The notes beneath the pieces were generated by a model. The model was given only the letters and a program-made list of their open reading frames with translations. It was not told the DNA's origin and did no database searches. Positions 47,426 through 59,375 of a DNA stretch of 64,000 bases are shown here, piece after piece (the stretch's first letter is position 1; every line of letters begins with the position of its first letter). Position numbers and translations under genes: made by a program. This DNA comes from Tomocerus qinae (lineage: Eukaryota; Arthropoda; Collembola; Entomobryomorpha; Tomoceridae): positions 34,286,001 to 34,350,000 of the forward strand of contig CM034546.1 of assembly GCA_020055645.1 (NCBI GenBank), read 5' to 3'.

Positions 47426-49402
47426 CTAGTTTAATACAAACTCCTTAAACTCTTTCTCCTCCATTCCCCTCCCCCTTCCTCCCTCCCACAAATAATAATC
47501 TGCTTTTCTGTCGACGTGGCTGGAGAGAACCGACAAATCTCCCCGCCAATCTATTCTTCCGACTGCAATTCTATTTATTTCTTTCTTCGTCAACTCAATC
47601 AACTCTTTTGGTGGAAATAAAGAGTTCCATCTAGATTGAACAACGAGTTCGTCTGTCTGAAAGTGACCCAACCATTCCCCCACTTCTTTAACAGAAAAGG
47701 CGAATAGAATGAGATTTTCCACTCTCCTCACTCCACCAACAACTATCGTCTTAGAATTAGTTATTTGGATGTGGGTGAGGCTTTTGGGTATCTGATCTAC
47801 ATTCACTTCTTTCATCTGATTGAAGTGTATGTGTGTGAGGTTGGGAGATCGGAAAGAAGACAACAAGGAAGAATCGGACATCGGAGGAAGTGTCAAATAT
47901 TTCAGATTTGGAAGGTCAATTGGTTCATTACAAACAACTTTTGGTCTACTTAAATCCAGTTTTTCAATTGTTGGAGGAAGACAAGAAATGTCCAAATAAG
48001 AACAATGAAAGTCCATCTCTTTGACTTTCATTTTCGTCTTTTCCACAAATGGAATAAACCTCAATTCTAATCTTTGAATATTCCATCTGGCCTCTTTCCA
48101 GTTCAACACTTTCACTCCCCATAAGTAAAGATATTCCATGGAGATTTCGTCGCTCAACTCAATAGACATTTTAAGACCAAAGAGTTTCAATTTCTTGATT
48201 TTGTGGAAGTCACAGAATTCGTTGAGATTCGCCTCCTCCACTTCCCGTCCATTTCTATTGAATGAGACAAACCGACCTAACTCCAATTCCTCTGGAGACA
48301 GTCGATCGAAAGATGAAAGATCCAATGAACATTGACTCAATTCTATTTTACTTGATTCTCCTCCCAATTCCAATTTGATTGTAGATCTTTCATATTCCTT
48401 TACGAGAGAATAATTGGACTTTATGAGATCAGAATGGACTAATCTAATCAAAGTGCCAAGTGAATCTTCTGAATAATTGACCTCAAAACTTTGTTTAGCG
48501 TCTTTTCCTCCTTTCGATTCATTTTTCAGTTCTATTCTGCATTGAATGACCTTTAAATGGATATGAACCAAGTCTGTGGACAGTTCTTCTTTCAATCCTA
48601 ACATCCCCATTTCCACAGAATCGATAGAATATTTTCTCGTTTCCCCCATTTTTTCCTTCTCCAATTCCTTTAGAATCTCCAAACTTTGATTTAAATTCTC
48701 ATTTTTGGCCAGGCAAATTGCGAGATTAAATTTTGATGTTTTTGTGTTTAACTGTTCGACAATTACCTTAGCTAATAGTACCGATTGTTTAAAGCTTCTT
48801 TGTCTTAGCATTCCACCCAGAACGTTAATTACGTGGCTCTCATCTGCTATCTGTAGACCAATTGTCGATGCTTTGTCAACCCTACCTAAACCCAAATATA
48901 AATAGAATATCGGATCTGCAATTTCCTTTTTGGTGGGTTCTCTTTTCAAGTCCATTAACTTCAAATCTATTTCAACATTTATTCGTATTCCGCCAACAGT
49001 TTTCAAATATTCTAGCATATTTCCTAACGTTTTTGCCATTTCCACTTTTACCGGATCTAGTTTTGTTTCATGATTTAGTTCCTTCAGAATATTCAGACAT
49101 TCCTCTACCTGTCCATTTTTATGCAGGCAAACTGCATAATTAAATTTGGTTGTTTTAGTCTTCAACTCTGTATGAATAAATTTCGTTAGTTCAACCGATT
49201 CCTCAAATCTCTCTTCGCTTATCAATTTCTTTAATTGCTCTAGATCTAGTAACTCTGCATTGACTTTTGGAAATTCTTTTCTTAGTTCATGCCGGGCTTG
49301 AATCGGAAAGAGGTCGCTGGTTTTTTGAATTTCTTGGTTTGTCTTCCGTGGTTTGTCTTTCGTTTCTAGTGTAGACACCAGTTTGTTTTTTCTGGTTTCG
49401 TC
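47426..49402 (-). CDS. Gene B last exon: TPR-like and LRR-like repeats, NB-ARC deleted
   Basis: 1,977 nt, 658 aa, 1,170 nt shorter than in gene A. The sequence passes from FPIQARH directly to ELRKEFPKVNAELL. In A these two pieces lie about 389 residues apart, with P-loop, Walker B, GLPL-type and VHR motifs between them. The net loss is a multiple of three. The helical repeats (EQLKKLISEERFEESVELTK; KFNLAICLAKNE) and the Leu-rich C-terminus are kept. Confidence 0.85.
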   Translation of the reverse strand, partial: DETRKNKLVSTLETKDKPRKTNQEIQKTSDLFPIQARHELRKEFPKVNAELLDLEQLKKLISEERFEESVELTKFIHTELKTKTTKFNYAVCLHKNGQVEECLNILKELNHETKLDPVKVEMAKTLGNMLEYLKTVGGIRINVEIDLKLMDLKREPTKKEIADPIFYLYLGLGRVDKASTIGLQIADESHVINVLGGMLRQRSFKQSVLLAKVIVEQLNTKTSKFNLAICLAKNENLNQSLEILKELEKEKMGETRKYSIDSVEMGMLGLKEELSTDLVHIHLKVIQCRIELKNESKGGKDAKQSFEVNYSEDSLGTLIRLVHSDLIKSNYSLVKEYERSTIKLELGGESSKIELSQCSLDLSSFDRLSPEELELGRFVSFNRNGREVEEANLNEFCDFHKIKKLKLFGLKMSIELSDEISMEYLYLWGVKVLNWKEARWNIQRLELRFIPFVEKTKMKVKEMDFHCSYLDISCLPPTIEKLDLSRPKVVCNEPIDLPNLKYLTLPPMSDSSLLSSFRSPNLTHIHFNQMKEVNVDQIPKSLTHIQITNSKTIVVGGVRRVENLILFAFSVKEVGEWLGHFQTDELVVQSRWNSLFPPKELIELTKKEINRIAVGRIDWRGDLSVLSSHVDRKADYYLWEGGRGRGMEEKEFKEFVLN

Positions 49403-52400
49403 CTGTAAATAAAGATTAACATACAATAATAACGACATATTTTATACCCGAGAGTACTAAAAAATTTTCTAAGAGGTTGAAATATAGTGAATATAGTCTG
49501 TGATCAAATATTTGTGAAAGGGAATCAAGTCTTTTCGGCATGCAATTTTGACTCATTAGTTCAATGATATTGGGTTCAATTCCATACAACCTAAGGCATG
49601 TTAACAGGTTAACATTTCATAATTTATAATGCCTTTTTAAATACTTTAAGGCTCACGTCTCCAACGTCACGGGACTTGACCTCGACTATCAAATTAGCCT
49701 TTAACTCTTTTCGGAAACCGGATATAACTCCGAGAATACTGGTTGTAGAAAGACAAGGTTGGTCTCTAAAATCGTAGAAAATCCTGGTCAAGGGCGGCTA
49801 CTCTGCATTTCTTGATATTCATCTCCGATTTCGAGATATTAACGTTTTAACGATTAAAAAGTCAATTTGAGCACTATTCATTGATTCACCAAATTGTTTT
49901 CACTTTATTTGATTAAGAATGCAAGTATAGATTGTATTTTATATATTATTTTATACTCGATGACATTCGACTTTTCATTTTTCCAAACTAGCACCATTTC
50001 TATTTATTTGCTCAATCACAACATGGAATAAGTAGCTTTATTTTTTGCTTTTCTATTTTCGGATATCAAAATAGCAAAAATGCCTTCTTAGCTAATTTGA
50101 TAAAATCGAAGGTTATAAATAGCTTATGGTGACCAAATCCGTCAGTATGTTTGTATTGGTATTACTTTTCAGCGTTGTTATAACTCAATTAGGTATAATC
50201 TACATCTTACTAAAACATAACTTAATTTGACCTAAAAATGGTCCATTTTCAAGTAATGGCAGTGTTAATTAAAATCAAGTATTAATGGCATGCTTACATT
50301 AATATATGGTGCCTCAGAAGTCAACCCTGCCCCTGCCTCACAATTATGTCATTTTAGCTCGTTTCGCGCGGATAATCCTAGTTTAGTATTCAAAGTATTT
50401 TTAAATCCTCGTTTTATATTGATTTGTGTTAGTAGAGCCCCAAATTATAATTTCCTACGATTAAAATCCCAAATTAATTTCTAGTTTATTAAATTCAAAA
50501 TGACTCAGTCATCGTCTGACATCTGAAATTAGTATTAGTTTCTATCGTTACAAAAATAATGTTAATTAACTATAGTTCTATAGAGTACTATTCTACTAAC
50601 ACTAATTTGCATGGGATTAAAATTTTTAAATGTAAAAAAAGCATTTTAATTATTACAAATTTAATTTATTGGTGTATTTTTATACAACTACACACAACAA
50701 AAAAGTTTGCTGATGGTAATGTTTGTATATTGAACGAATTGCTCCCTATAATAACGAGGAGAGGTTTCTTTGCATATTTGGAATCATAAATCAGTGTAGA
50801 CTGCAAAAGCTTTCACCCGCATTTGTGAAATTAAGTTTTAATTGCTTTCCGTTTTCATTGAAACCAAAATGCCCAAATTTTGAAACATCATTCTGTGGAC
50901 CGATGGTCTATGATCTCAAATATCGTAAAGGCTATAGATAGTACTCTATAGAAAACATTATTTTTTGTAACGATAGAAATTGAATTTATATTTACTTTGA
51001 ATGGAATTAGACAGAGTGTGAACAGGCACAACCTATACAGAACTGGGTGTAGGGGGGGCTAAGATTTCCAATAGATATTTGAAATTTTTTGGCATTTTTT
51101 GACGGAAATGAGTCAAAAATTTCATTAAAATGGCAAATAAGTGCGGGGAAATTTTTTCTATTTTGAGAAAGTCGCTTTTTCTTGAATTTGGGGTGAGCTT
51201 CAGCCCCTAAAGCCCATCCCTCAATACGTCCTAGCCTATGCTTTCTATAGTCACCATTCTTCCAATTAAGACCTAGGGCCAATCTTTAGTTCATATGCAA
51301 AAATGGTCAAATAAAATTGCAAACATCAAGAAATTGATTATTTAAAAACCAGAAATATTTTCACAATTTGCCCGATTATCTAATGTGGTAATAAATTGAA
51401 ACCATTGAAAAGCATCAATACTTACAGAAACATAAGTTTTCTTCATACTTCGAGAGAATAACCGATATTCTGACGGAATGTTGCTGCTACCAGAAAAGCA
51501 TGTAATACTCCCACAAATCAATAAATATAAATTTTTCTCCAGCGTGTCGCAAATTTATGATTATGTAACGATTAAATATCGTTCCTGGAATCTATTCTCC
51601 ATAGGTTTGGCACCCAGCTAAATAAAATCTTGTTTAATTCAGATTATAAATACTTACCTTGTGGGGTTCTTCAGATGCTAATTGGGTGAGTTTGGGGTTG
51701 ATCCACCAGTTGTCGACTTGGCCAGCGTTTCTGGAGAATTGCTTGAGTGTCTGGAGTTTGGATTTTTCTTCGTTGAGCCCATCCTTGAATTTGCCCCATC
51801 TCTTCAGCACTTGGATCTTTTTGGTTTCGATCGAGTCGGCGGCGTAGTGGTTGGATGACGTCAGTTCGTGGGCAAACTTTGTCAGTTGACTCATTTTCTC
51901 CTCTTGTTCAGCAATGTCCTCGTCAAAGTCTCCGAGCTTCTTTGTCGTTGACTTCGCATTGAGGGATTTTTTGTCCTCAGACAGAAATCTCTCCCTACAA
52001 CGAAATATACAGTTAGTCCTTGTCGGTGTAATAGTCATAATTCAATTTGTTACCGGTTGTCCATCCAGTCTTCTGCCTGTTGGCAGTCCCTGTAGAAGAG
52101 TTGCAGTTCCAGACATTGGTTTAGCTGCCTGCTTCTGTCACTCCATTGTTGTTCCAGTTTCTGCCATTCATCAGTCATTGACTTCAGTTTCTCTTCAATC
52201 TGGCTACTGGCGTTATGGCGTGACTCGAGAAGTTGCTTTCCAAAAAGCTCAAATGCCTGGAAAGCCCCCGAATAAGCATCTAATTCTGCGCGGTTTTTCT
52301 TGTGACGCTCCACCAGTGCCTCTGCTCCATTCACATCCGAGGCTAATTCATCCGAACACACAAGACTCATCATAGAGGTTATCCTACCCGTAAGGTCCTG

Positions 52401-55400
52401 GTTGTCACTCAAGAAACGCCGGAGGTCGTTACTAATGGGATAAACAATAATACAGGGAATTAAAAACAATAAAAAGCTTAAATCCTAGAATTAACACAGA
52501 AGTTGTAGAACATTTACTTATTGCAAACTTGTCATCGTTTTTTAGGAAATCGTTTATCGATTTTAGTCTTTCCAATAGAATTTCCCCAATTAATGTTTTA
52601 CAGTTCCATCTGTTTTGCTTTATTGCCTATTATCATATTTTGATATAATTGCAAAAGTGAAAAAATAATCAAGGTGGCCAAATCAAAACACGTAAAGTGT
52701 AATTATGCCGAGTAAAAAGGGTACCTTTACAACGCTTACAGAACAAAAAGATTGTGATGCGTGAGATATTATCACAACAAGTGAAAGGGCTAAAAATATG
52801 GCCTAATAATATCCTCATTTAAATTTGTAAAGGTTGAAGTAAAGCATTGGTTTGAAGAAGTGGATATAGGGGAGTAACAGTATGAGAGGCGTGTGGAAGA
52901 TTTTAATAACGTGCGTGGATTTTATAAGATTTTTCACTCATAGTATTCCACCAAAGTACAATAAATAAAACGTAAATTTAATGTATATTATATATCGACT
53001 GTCAAAAATGATTAATATCAAGTAGGGCATTTTTCTGACAAGTTTGATAGTGCCAAATCCCGAAACATTTTTTCTACCGACTAATGTCAGACTTTATTTT
53101 GATAAAAAATCAGTTTTAGACCCTAATATTTATTTTATAGCTTATTGAGTCGCAAAGTCACAATCGCCCGTGCGCTAGGACTACCCTATGTCCGTACCAT
53201 GACCATAAGACCATAACTCGGCCAGACTGAACTGACTGACTGACTGAAAGGCCCCACTCTTCAAACCTAACGTTATTTATCATAATATAACCAAATCTAA
53301 AGATAAAAATTGTAATTTAATGCGGCTCTAATAAATTATAAATTTTTAGAGCTATGGATAATACAAAATATTTCCTGAAATTATGATGTTTATAGTTAAG
53401 TAACTAAAATCAAAAAGTTTTTAAGAAACGCGTCTCTTTTTTAATTGAATGGTGTCTGGTGTAATGGCTGCAAGCAAAAACTTTCACTGAAACTAATAAT
53501 TTTTCACACTTTCCATTTGTGAAGCATTAGGCTATTTTAGGTTATTTTCGCCGAAAATTATAGAATTTTCTCGGGTCGTGCAATTGAATTAGAGTTTTAA
53601 CAATATTTTAGCTATTTATGGCAAGATTATTAGAATTTGGCCCATTTTGGGTTATTTTTAGTAAAAATTTATAATTTCTGTGCATAGGGAGATTATATTT
53701 GAATTTTAACTTATTTTGGGCAAAAATAGCCTCCGATTATTTATGAGTTTTAGGCTATTGTTAGCTTTTTTGGCAAAAAGAGCTTAAAATGAAATAAAAT
53801 AGCTTAAATGAAATATTCCTAACATCCATAGTTATATGACGTCATTACTGTATAAGAATCTCGATTTCCCTTGGTAGGATTATGGTCACCCAAATTGCGA
53901 ATAATCCAGTTTTGATTTTATGTTGATTTTGGTAATCGAATTTGATTTACTGCTGATTTTCATGGTAACTATATTTTTGTTTTCTGACGATTTTCTTATT
54001 CAATATTAATCTAATTTTAATTTTGATTAACCTGATCGGCCGTACTTGATATTCACTTATTCTCTCCATATTGAAAGTTTTATTTCGTTACTAATATATG
54101 TTAAATTATTTCAAATTGCTCAATCTAATATATATTGAAATATTATGACTGCGTTAATAGCAAACCTCAAATTATAAATTCAATATATTAATTAAACACA
54201 TACACTCTGTCTCCTTTATATCAAAACTAATATACTTTTAACTTCTAATAATTTTATCTAATAATCGTATTTATTTTCTTTGTTTTTGTTTATTTCTAAT
54301 TGTCATTGTTATTCCATTTGGATTTGCTTTTCAATTTTAGAGCCAATATTTAACTGCCATTTTTACTCAGCTACCAAACATGTTTAAGTATCCTTTTCTC
54401 AGCAAGCTTTCTTGGTACGGCTTGCCCTGTATTTTTTAATATACTCCACATTAGAATTTTATTTATTGTGTTTATTCGCCTCAAAATGCATAGAAAATGT
54501 CTTACTTTACCATATTGAATAATTTTTGACAGCCTTGACACATTTAATAATGTGGGCTATCACAGTTGACTATTTTATGTAAATATCCTGGAACAAGTCC
54601 TCTTTAACCGCGAAACATGCAATATTTACCAATATAATTAATCAGAAATTTGCATTATCCGTAGTCAAATGGCCTTTTCAGAAAATTATGACGTGAACAT
54701 CGTTCGTTTTTGGGTTTCCCATGACTCTCTGTGTACATACCTTTCTTTCATTTGTTTTTGTTGTTCATCAAACTTCTTTATAGCAATAGAGCTTTGTGCT
54801 TCTAGAGCTGAGTTTAACATGTCGCTAAATTCTTGTAAAACGTGATGTGGCTCATTTTTTAAGGCCGAAATGAGTTCGTTTCGAATTTTTGCTTCTGCTT
54901 TGCAAATGAAATTGGATAAATCTTCTTTGCGTTTCACCGTCTTTTGTATGTTAACTAACTCCTGTGAATAACTCAATACGGCTGAGTTAAGAGAATCTTC
55001 CAAGGTTTTCCTGGTCTGTTCTAATTTTTTACTGTTTTCTTGAATTAAATCCTTTCTTTCTGTGGCATCAAGCTCCGCTTGACTTTCCTGAAATACATAA
55101 AATGCAATTGACTGTAAATATATATGTAGGTTTAATGGGTATATCATAGCTTCAAAAATCAATTTACTAATACCTAATATATAAGTAATTTAAATCTTTC
55201 AATTTTACAAAATATTTTTCTCAAATGTACTATCTCAGTGTGTATCCATAATCTTCAGATTTTGACTCCTTTAGAAATCTTAATATAGATTATAACTTAC
55301 CAAGGAAATAAAATTGAGTCTTATCGGCATTTTATCTGCAAGATGTTTCAGTTCAATTCTTTCCTTGGGTTCTTCTTCAGTTAACTGGAGTATCAGGGAA

Positions 55401-56247
55401 TTCAGCCAAGATACTTTTCGGATGGTATTTCCTGTATTTCTTGCATACCTAATTTGTCCCAATTTCTTTTTCAGATTGCTTTCTTTGGCGGGATCAAAGA
55501 TTTCTGACAAAATCAATCCAAAGGAAAACCAGTCCACATGTTGACCATATTTGGCCGTGCCATCCTTTTGTTCTTCCTCCATTTCAGGTGCCCTGTAATA
55601 TGGATTTCCTACTGCTATTGACATCGTCTGTACCTCGTACAGTTCACTTGTAATAGACAATCCGAAGTCGCCGATTTTAACTGGAGGAACAAAATTTGCC
55701 TTTGAGAAGTAAACGTTGTCTGGTCTTAGGTCTCTATGAATTAGCCTTTTTTGGTGTATGTAACATAAACCATGAGCTATTTCTTGACTGATCAACTCAC
55801 ACATAGACATTTTTGGTTGGCTGTTTTCATTTAAAAGTTTATTTAGCCATTCTCTCAGCGATTCGCCACAAAGCTCCATTTTTATAATAAAACCTCTGAC
55901 TGGACCATTTTTAGCCAGTTCAAAACACAGTGCAAAATTTGCACGAGTGTACTCTAATATTTTGTCCGTGCGGTCCCATTGGAGTATTTCCTTAATTTGA
56001 TCAACAGTTAGTGAAAATTTTTCAGATGATTTGTACTTAACGACATTAGGATGATCAAGTTTTGCTTGGTTCCTCAACTCTCTCAAGATATCGTTAGAAT
56101 CCCCAACGGGTACTTTTCGGTTTGGAATTATTTTTATGGCGTAAATTTGCTCATCAATAGTATGTGTTGCAGAAATAACAACTCCGAAAGACCCGCTTCC
56201 CAGTATTTCAATCGTTTTGTAATTCCAACTTTCAATGACAAAGTTAT
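47426..56247 (-). CDS. Gene B: kinase / spectrin-repeat / LRR protein lacking NB-ARC (5' end not found)
   Basis: Exons 56247-55301, 55087-54741, 52431-52054, 51994-51658 and 49402-47426 match exons 3-7 of gene A with the same phases and GT-AG borders, about 1,328 codons including the stop. The kinase keeps all key residues (GSGSFGVV, YAIKII, HRDLRPDN, DFG, APE). Coil and spectrin repeats are open. The last exon continues from the linker straight into the TPR-like and LRR-like parts; the whole NB-ARC domain (about 389 codons in A) is absent without breaking the frame. Exons 1-2 are not present where expected, so the product needs another first exon beyond 64,000 or is N-terminally truncated. 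The open 4 kb reading frame argues for recent or ongoing selection. Confidence 0.75.
49403..51657 (-). other. Gene B intron before the last exon, enlarged by insertions
   Basis: 2,255 bases against 464 in gene A. Ends GTAAGT and TTTACAG. Extra sequence spans about 49,560-51,340 and contains a foldback element (50,538-50,984) and a CCCCC/GGGGG-bordered repeat fragment (51,030-51,240). No gene seen. Confidence 0.6.
50538..50984. mobile_element. Foldback element in gene B intron
   Basis: TTTCTATCGTTACAAAAATA near 50,538 and CTATAGAGTACTA near 50,577 recur inverted at about 50,938-50,984. The inside has no recognisable protein. Absent from gene A. Confidence 0.6.
51658..52431 (-). CDS. Gene B spectrin-repeat exons
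   Basis: Exons 52431-52054 (378 nt) and 51994-51658 (337 nt), intron 59 bases. They carry the alpha-spectrin-like motifs SSDELA-type (here CSDELA), GAEALVERH, CLELQLFYRDC, AEDWMDNRERFLS and LKRWGKFK. One codon longer than A in the second exon. The linker EEPHK precedes the last exon. Confidence 0.85.
52432..54740 (-). other. Gene B intron before the spectrin exons
   Basis: 2,309 bases, the counterpart of 14,189-15,794. It shares the dispersed AGGCTATTTTTGGC-type repeat at 53,420-53,830. The hairpin-rich patch seen in A at 14,560 is not recognisable here. No gene seen. Confidence 0.5.
54741..55087 (-). CDS. Gene B coiled-coil exon
   Basis: 347 nt, phase 0 to phase 2, matching gene A exon 4 with eight extra codons (around LDATERKD). 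Glu/Lys/Leu-rich heptads continue. The upstream intron is 213 bases. Confidence 0.8.
55301..56247 (-). CDS. Gene B protein kinase exon
   Basis: 947 nt, one codon longer than in A. GSGSFGVV replaces GSGCFGVV; the Lys of YAIKII, HRDLRPDN, KIGDFGLS and YRAPEM are all present. Differences from A are scattered and mostly conservative, and there is no stop, which fits a retained function. Confidence 0.85.
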
Positions 56248-57625
56248 CTGTGTAAACAAATAAGTCTTATTTTAAAATTGGGAATGTTTCAAACATTTTC
56301 TTTTCATTTTTCCAATTAAAAAAAGGAGTGATTTATTTAAAATGAATATTAAAAATTATTAATGTATGTAATATTATATAAAATGAAAATATATTGTCAA
56401 AAATAATTTTTAGATAAAGTTATCTTTTGGACAAAATATTATTGATATTCAAAAGGAGTAATTTTTAGAGTGTGCTGTACAAAAATGTTTTTGGAAAACA
56501 ATTATTTTTGTAAGGGTTTTTTATCGGCAGCTTTATATTTTTCGAGGTAGTAAAAAATGCATTAGGGTGTAAAACCAACACAAATGGGAGTAATATAAAA
56601 GTCATTTTATATGGCATAGTAGTAGAATAGTTTTACTTTAAATGTCCTAATTTTTATTTAGGCCATTTTAATAAAGCTTCGATAGAAAATTGTACCTATT
56701 TCAACCCTAATTTTAAAACGTTATCTCAATTTCGGTTTGTCTGCGGTATAAGACTGCATATCGACTGCTACATCTATACGTCCTTTATTTTAAAAATATG
56801 CGGAAAGCAATACTTGCGGCATTTCAGAATAACAGTGCTTAAATTAGACCATAAAGCAGGACGTATGTGACATGACAAGTCAACATCAAAATACCCGGAT
56901 TTTTTGTACCAAAGAGAAAAACTCGGACTTTTGGGTATCTTAAATCAAAAATCCGAATTTGCGGGCCTCAAAAAGCAAAAACCAGGACTTTGGATATCAA
57001 ACAGAAAAAGCTTTATTTTCGGGTATCAAACAGAATAAAACCCGATTTTTGGGTATTAAACAGCATTTCTACAACGGGGTCAGAGCTACTTTAAGATGGG
57101 GATAATGCCTCGATGAAAATAAATTCAATAAACTTAAAAATCATTAGAAAACATTTTTGTATTGTATGTGCATACTTTACTAACTTTACGACTTATATTT
57201 AAAAAATATTACAAATTCCACAATTTCAGGCTCATTGCTATTATACTATAAGTTAAAAATTCTACAGTGACGTTTGGGTCTTCTGAAAGACAGATAACAT
57301 GAGGCGAAGTATTCTATAATATAAACGTCATCGAAATGTTTGTATGTTGTATGTTTGTGTGTACGGATATTTGTGTGTACGGATGTTTGTGTGTACGGAT
57401 ATTTGTGTGTACGGATGTTTGTGTGTACGGATGATATGAGGTTACTAGCCGGTCACAGGGCCCAGGCCCTGTTATAAATACAGCTAGTGTGCATTCCGTC
57501 CGGGGCAATATTGTAAGAAGAATAGAATGTATTTCAGAAACTTCTTCCCCTCACCCACCTGGTGCGTGATGAGGGGAAGCAGTTTATTTGCTTATGGTCG
57601 GATAAAACAGAATAACACTTGGCAG

Positions 57626-57901
57626 CATAGGTGTAAGTTGTAGTTGTAGGTAAACATCCCATCCAATGAAAAAGGTGGAACATCCAACCCCATCCATCCC
57701 ATCATCACCAAACACCCAAGAAAAGATCAACATCTTATCCAGCCCACCACCAATATCCAAATAAAGTAATCCATCTAATATAGCCCATCCCCAGTTTCCA
57801 AATAAAGTACCATTACAGCCATCACCAACACATCCCTTTCAGCCAATTCATACACCTGGATGGGGATGTTGGGTATAATGGATGGGATGCTTACATCTAT
57901 G
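57626..57901. mobile_element. 276-bp MITE with 8-bp target duplication
   Basis: Ends CATAGGTGTAAG and, inverted, CATAGATGTAAG, flanked by CTTGGCAG at 57,618-57,625 and 57,902-57,909. Internally rich in CATCCCATCC motifs in both orientations. An 8-bp duplication points to a hAT-type source. Confidence 0.8.
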
Positions 57902-58225
57902 CTTGGCAGTATGCATAATCATGAGTCAGAGTAACGCAGACGTAACTTTATACCCCAAGTCAAAAGTGTGACCATAATGGGTGACCAGAGTAAGTGCCGA
58001 TAATCACAATACAATTCCAACACAAAAATATTGGCCCTTGGTCGTAATACGCTGAAGTTTTAGAAAATTTTTTAACTCCGGGATTGGAATAACTAATTAC
58101 TTATACTACCAATGTATAGTGTAAATGCAAGGAAAATACCAGACATTCCTGACTATGACCAATGAAAATGGCATCACTGCATCACATTAAAGAAATATTC
58201 TATACTCATTTGTTAAGGGTTACTT

Positions 58226-58375
58226 AAACTCATCCTATTATTCCTATTATCATCACGATTTGTGACGTCATATCACTTTATTTTAAATCTACTAAAAATG
58301 TTTCCAATGAGATATAACGTCATTTTGACGTCACCAAGCATGATGATGATAGGAATAGGATGAGTCTAAAATGGC
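58226..58375. mobile_element. ~150-bp palindromic MITE
   Basis: ACTCATCCTATTATTCCTAT at the left is matched by the inverse of GATAGGAATAGGATGAGT at the right; TGACGTCA occurs in both arms. No protein. Confidence 0.6.
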
Positions 58376-58677
58376 CTTTAGTCACCTGCGAAAATTAGGA
58401 AAATTGGGAAATGTATGGATATCAAAAGGTGTCATAATTTTATGATAATAAATCTTATTAACACATAGGCGGCGGCACATTCAAAACGTACACATTTGAA
58501 ATTAATTAAAATAGTTTACCACTTCATCCCGCTCTTAATATTTTCTATTTAAGAATGGACTTAGCTTTTCTATTTAATATTGTTAACCTCTTATTAGTTT
58601 AAAACCATTTGCGAATTGAAACATAAATAGTTTCAATATAAATAGTCAAATTTTAAACTTTTCTGCGTATAAAATAA

Positions 58678-59375
58678 GGTCACGGCACAGTAAATTGAAT
58701 TGAAAGAAAGAGTTTCAACTACCACGTCGCACAACAGTGACTTTCATAATTTTATCACCGCGCAAGCGTGTATGCATAAAACCAAGTTCCATCTGGATGG
58801 AAAATTTAGAATCTGTAGCAAATAAACAAAATATATACCATAATAATAATATAAACTATTATATAAATAATCTATATAAAACATTGAGAAAACTACAATC
58901 AAAATCATATGACATGGCTAAAATATTTAAATCCTCACATGAAAATGGGGTTTTAGTCACCGGTTGTAGTCACTGTATGTAAATATATTGCAGTCCAGTT
59001 TAACAGATTGCGAAATAGGCCTCCGCTAATGGCTGCCTCCAATCACAAGAGCGAAATATTTTTAACATTTAAGGTATAGACAATGCTGTATATAGATTAT
59101 TTATAGTATAGTTTTTATATATATGGCGTACATACAAACATCCGTACATACAAAAAATATTTCGATCACGTTTATATTATAGAGTGATGAATGTTATTAC
59201 TCGGCCACCGTACGGTTATTTCAAAATGTATTAACAACACAGTTTGGTTTATTTGCAAAAGATGCTAAATTCCATACAGATGGAACTTGGTTTCGTGCAT
59301 ACACGCTTGCGCGATGATGGAAGTCACTGTTGTGCGACGTGGTAGTTGAAACTTCTTCCTTCAATTAAGGGTACT
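58678..59375. repeat. Foldback with ~130-bp arms
   Basis: About 58,678-58,820 (with CAACTACCACGTCGCACAAC) is inverted at about 59,258-59,375. The loop is about 440 bases and contains a sequence (59,100-59,190) that is itself inverted relative to the left end of the composite insertion (57,312-57,430). Confidence 0.65.

Noticed and set aside
57314-57508. 64-codon frame with repeated HTNI/THKHPYTQ text
   Set aside because: Comes from the GTGTGTACGGAT microsatellite-like repeat at the left end of the composite insertion.
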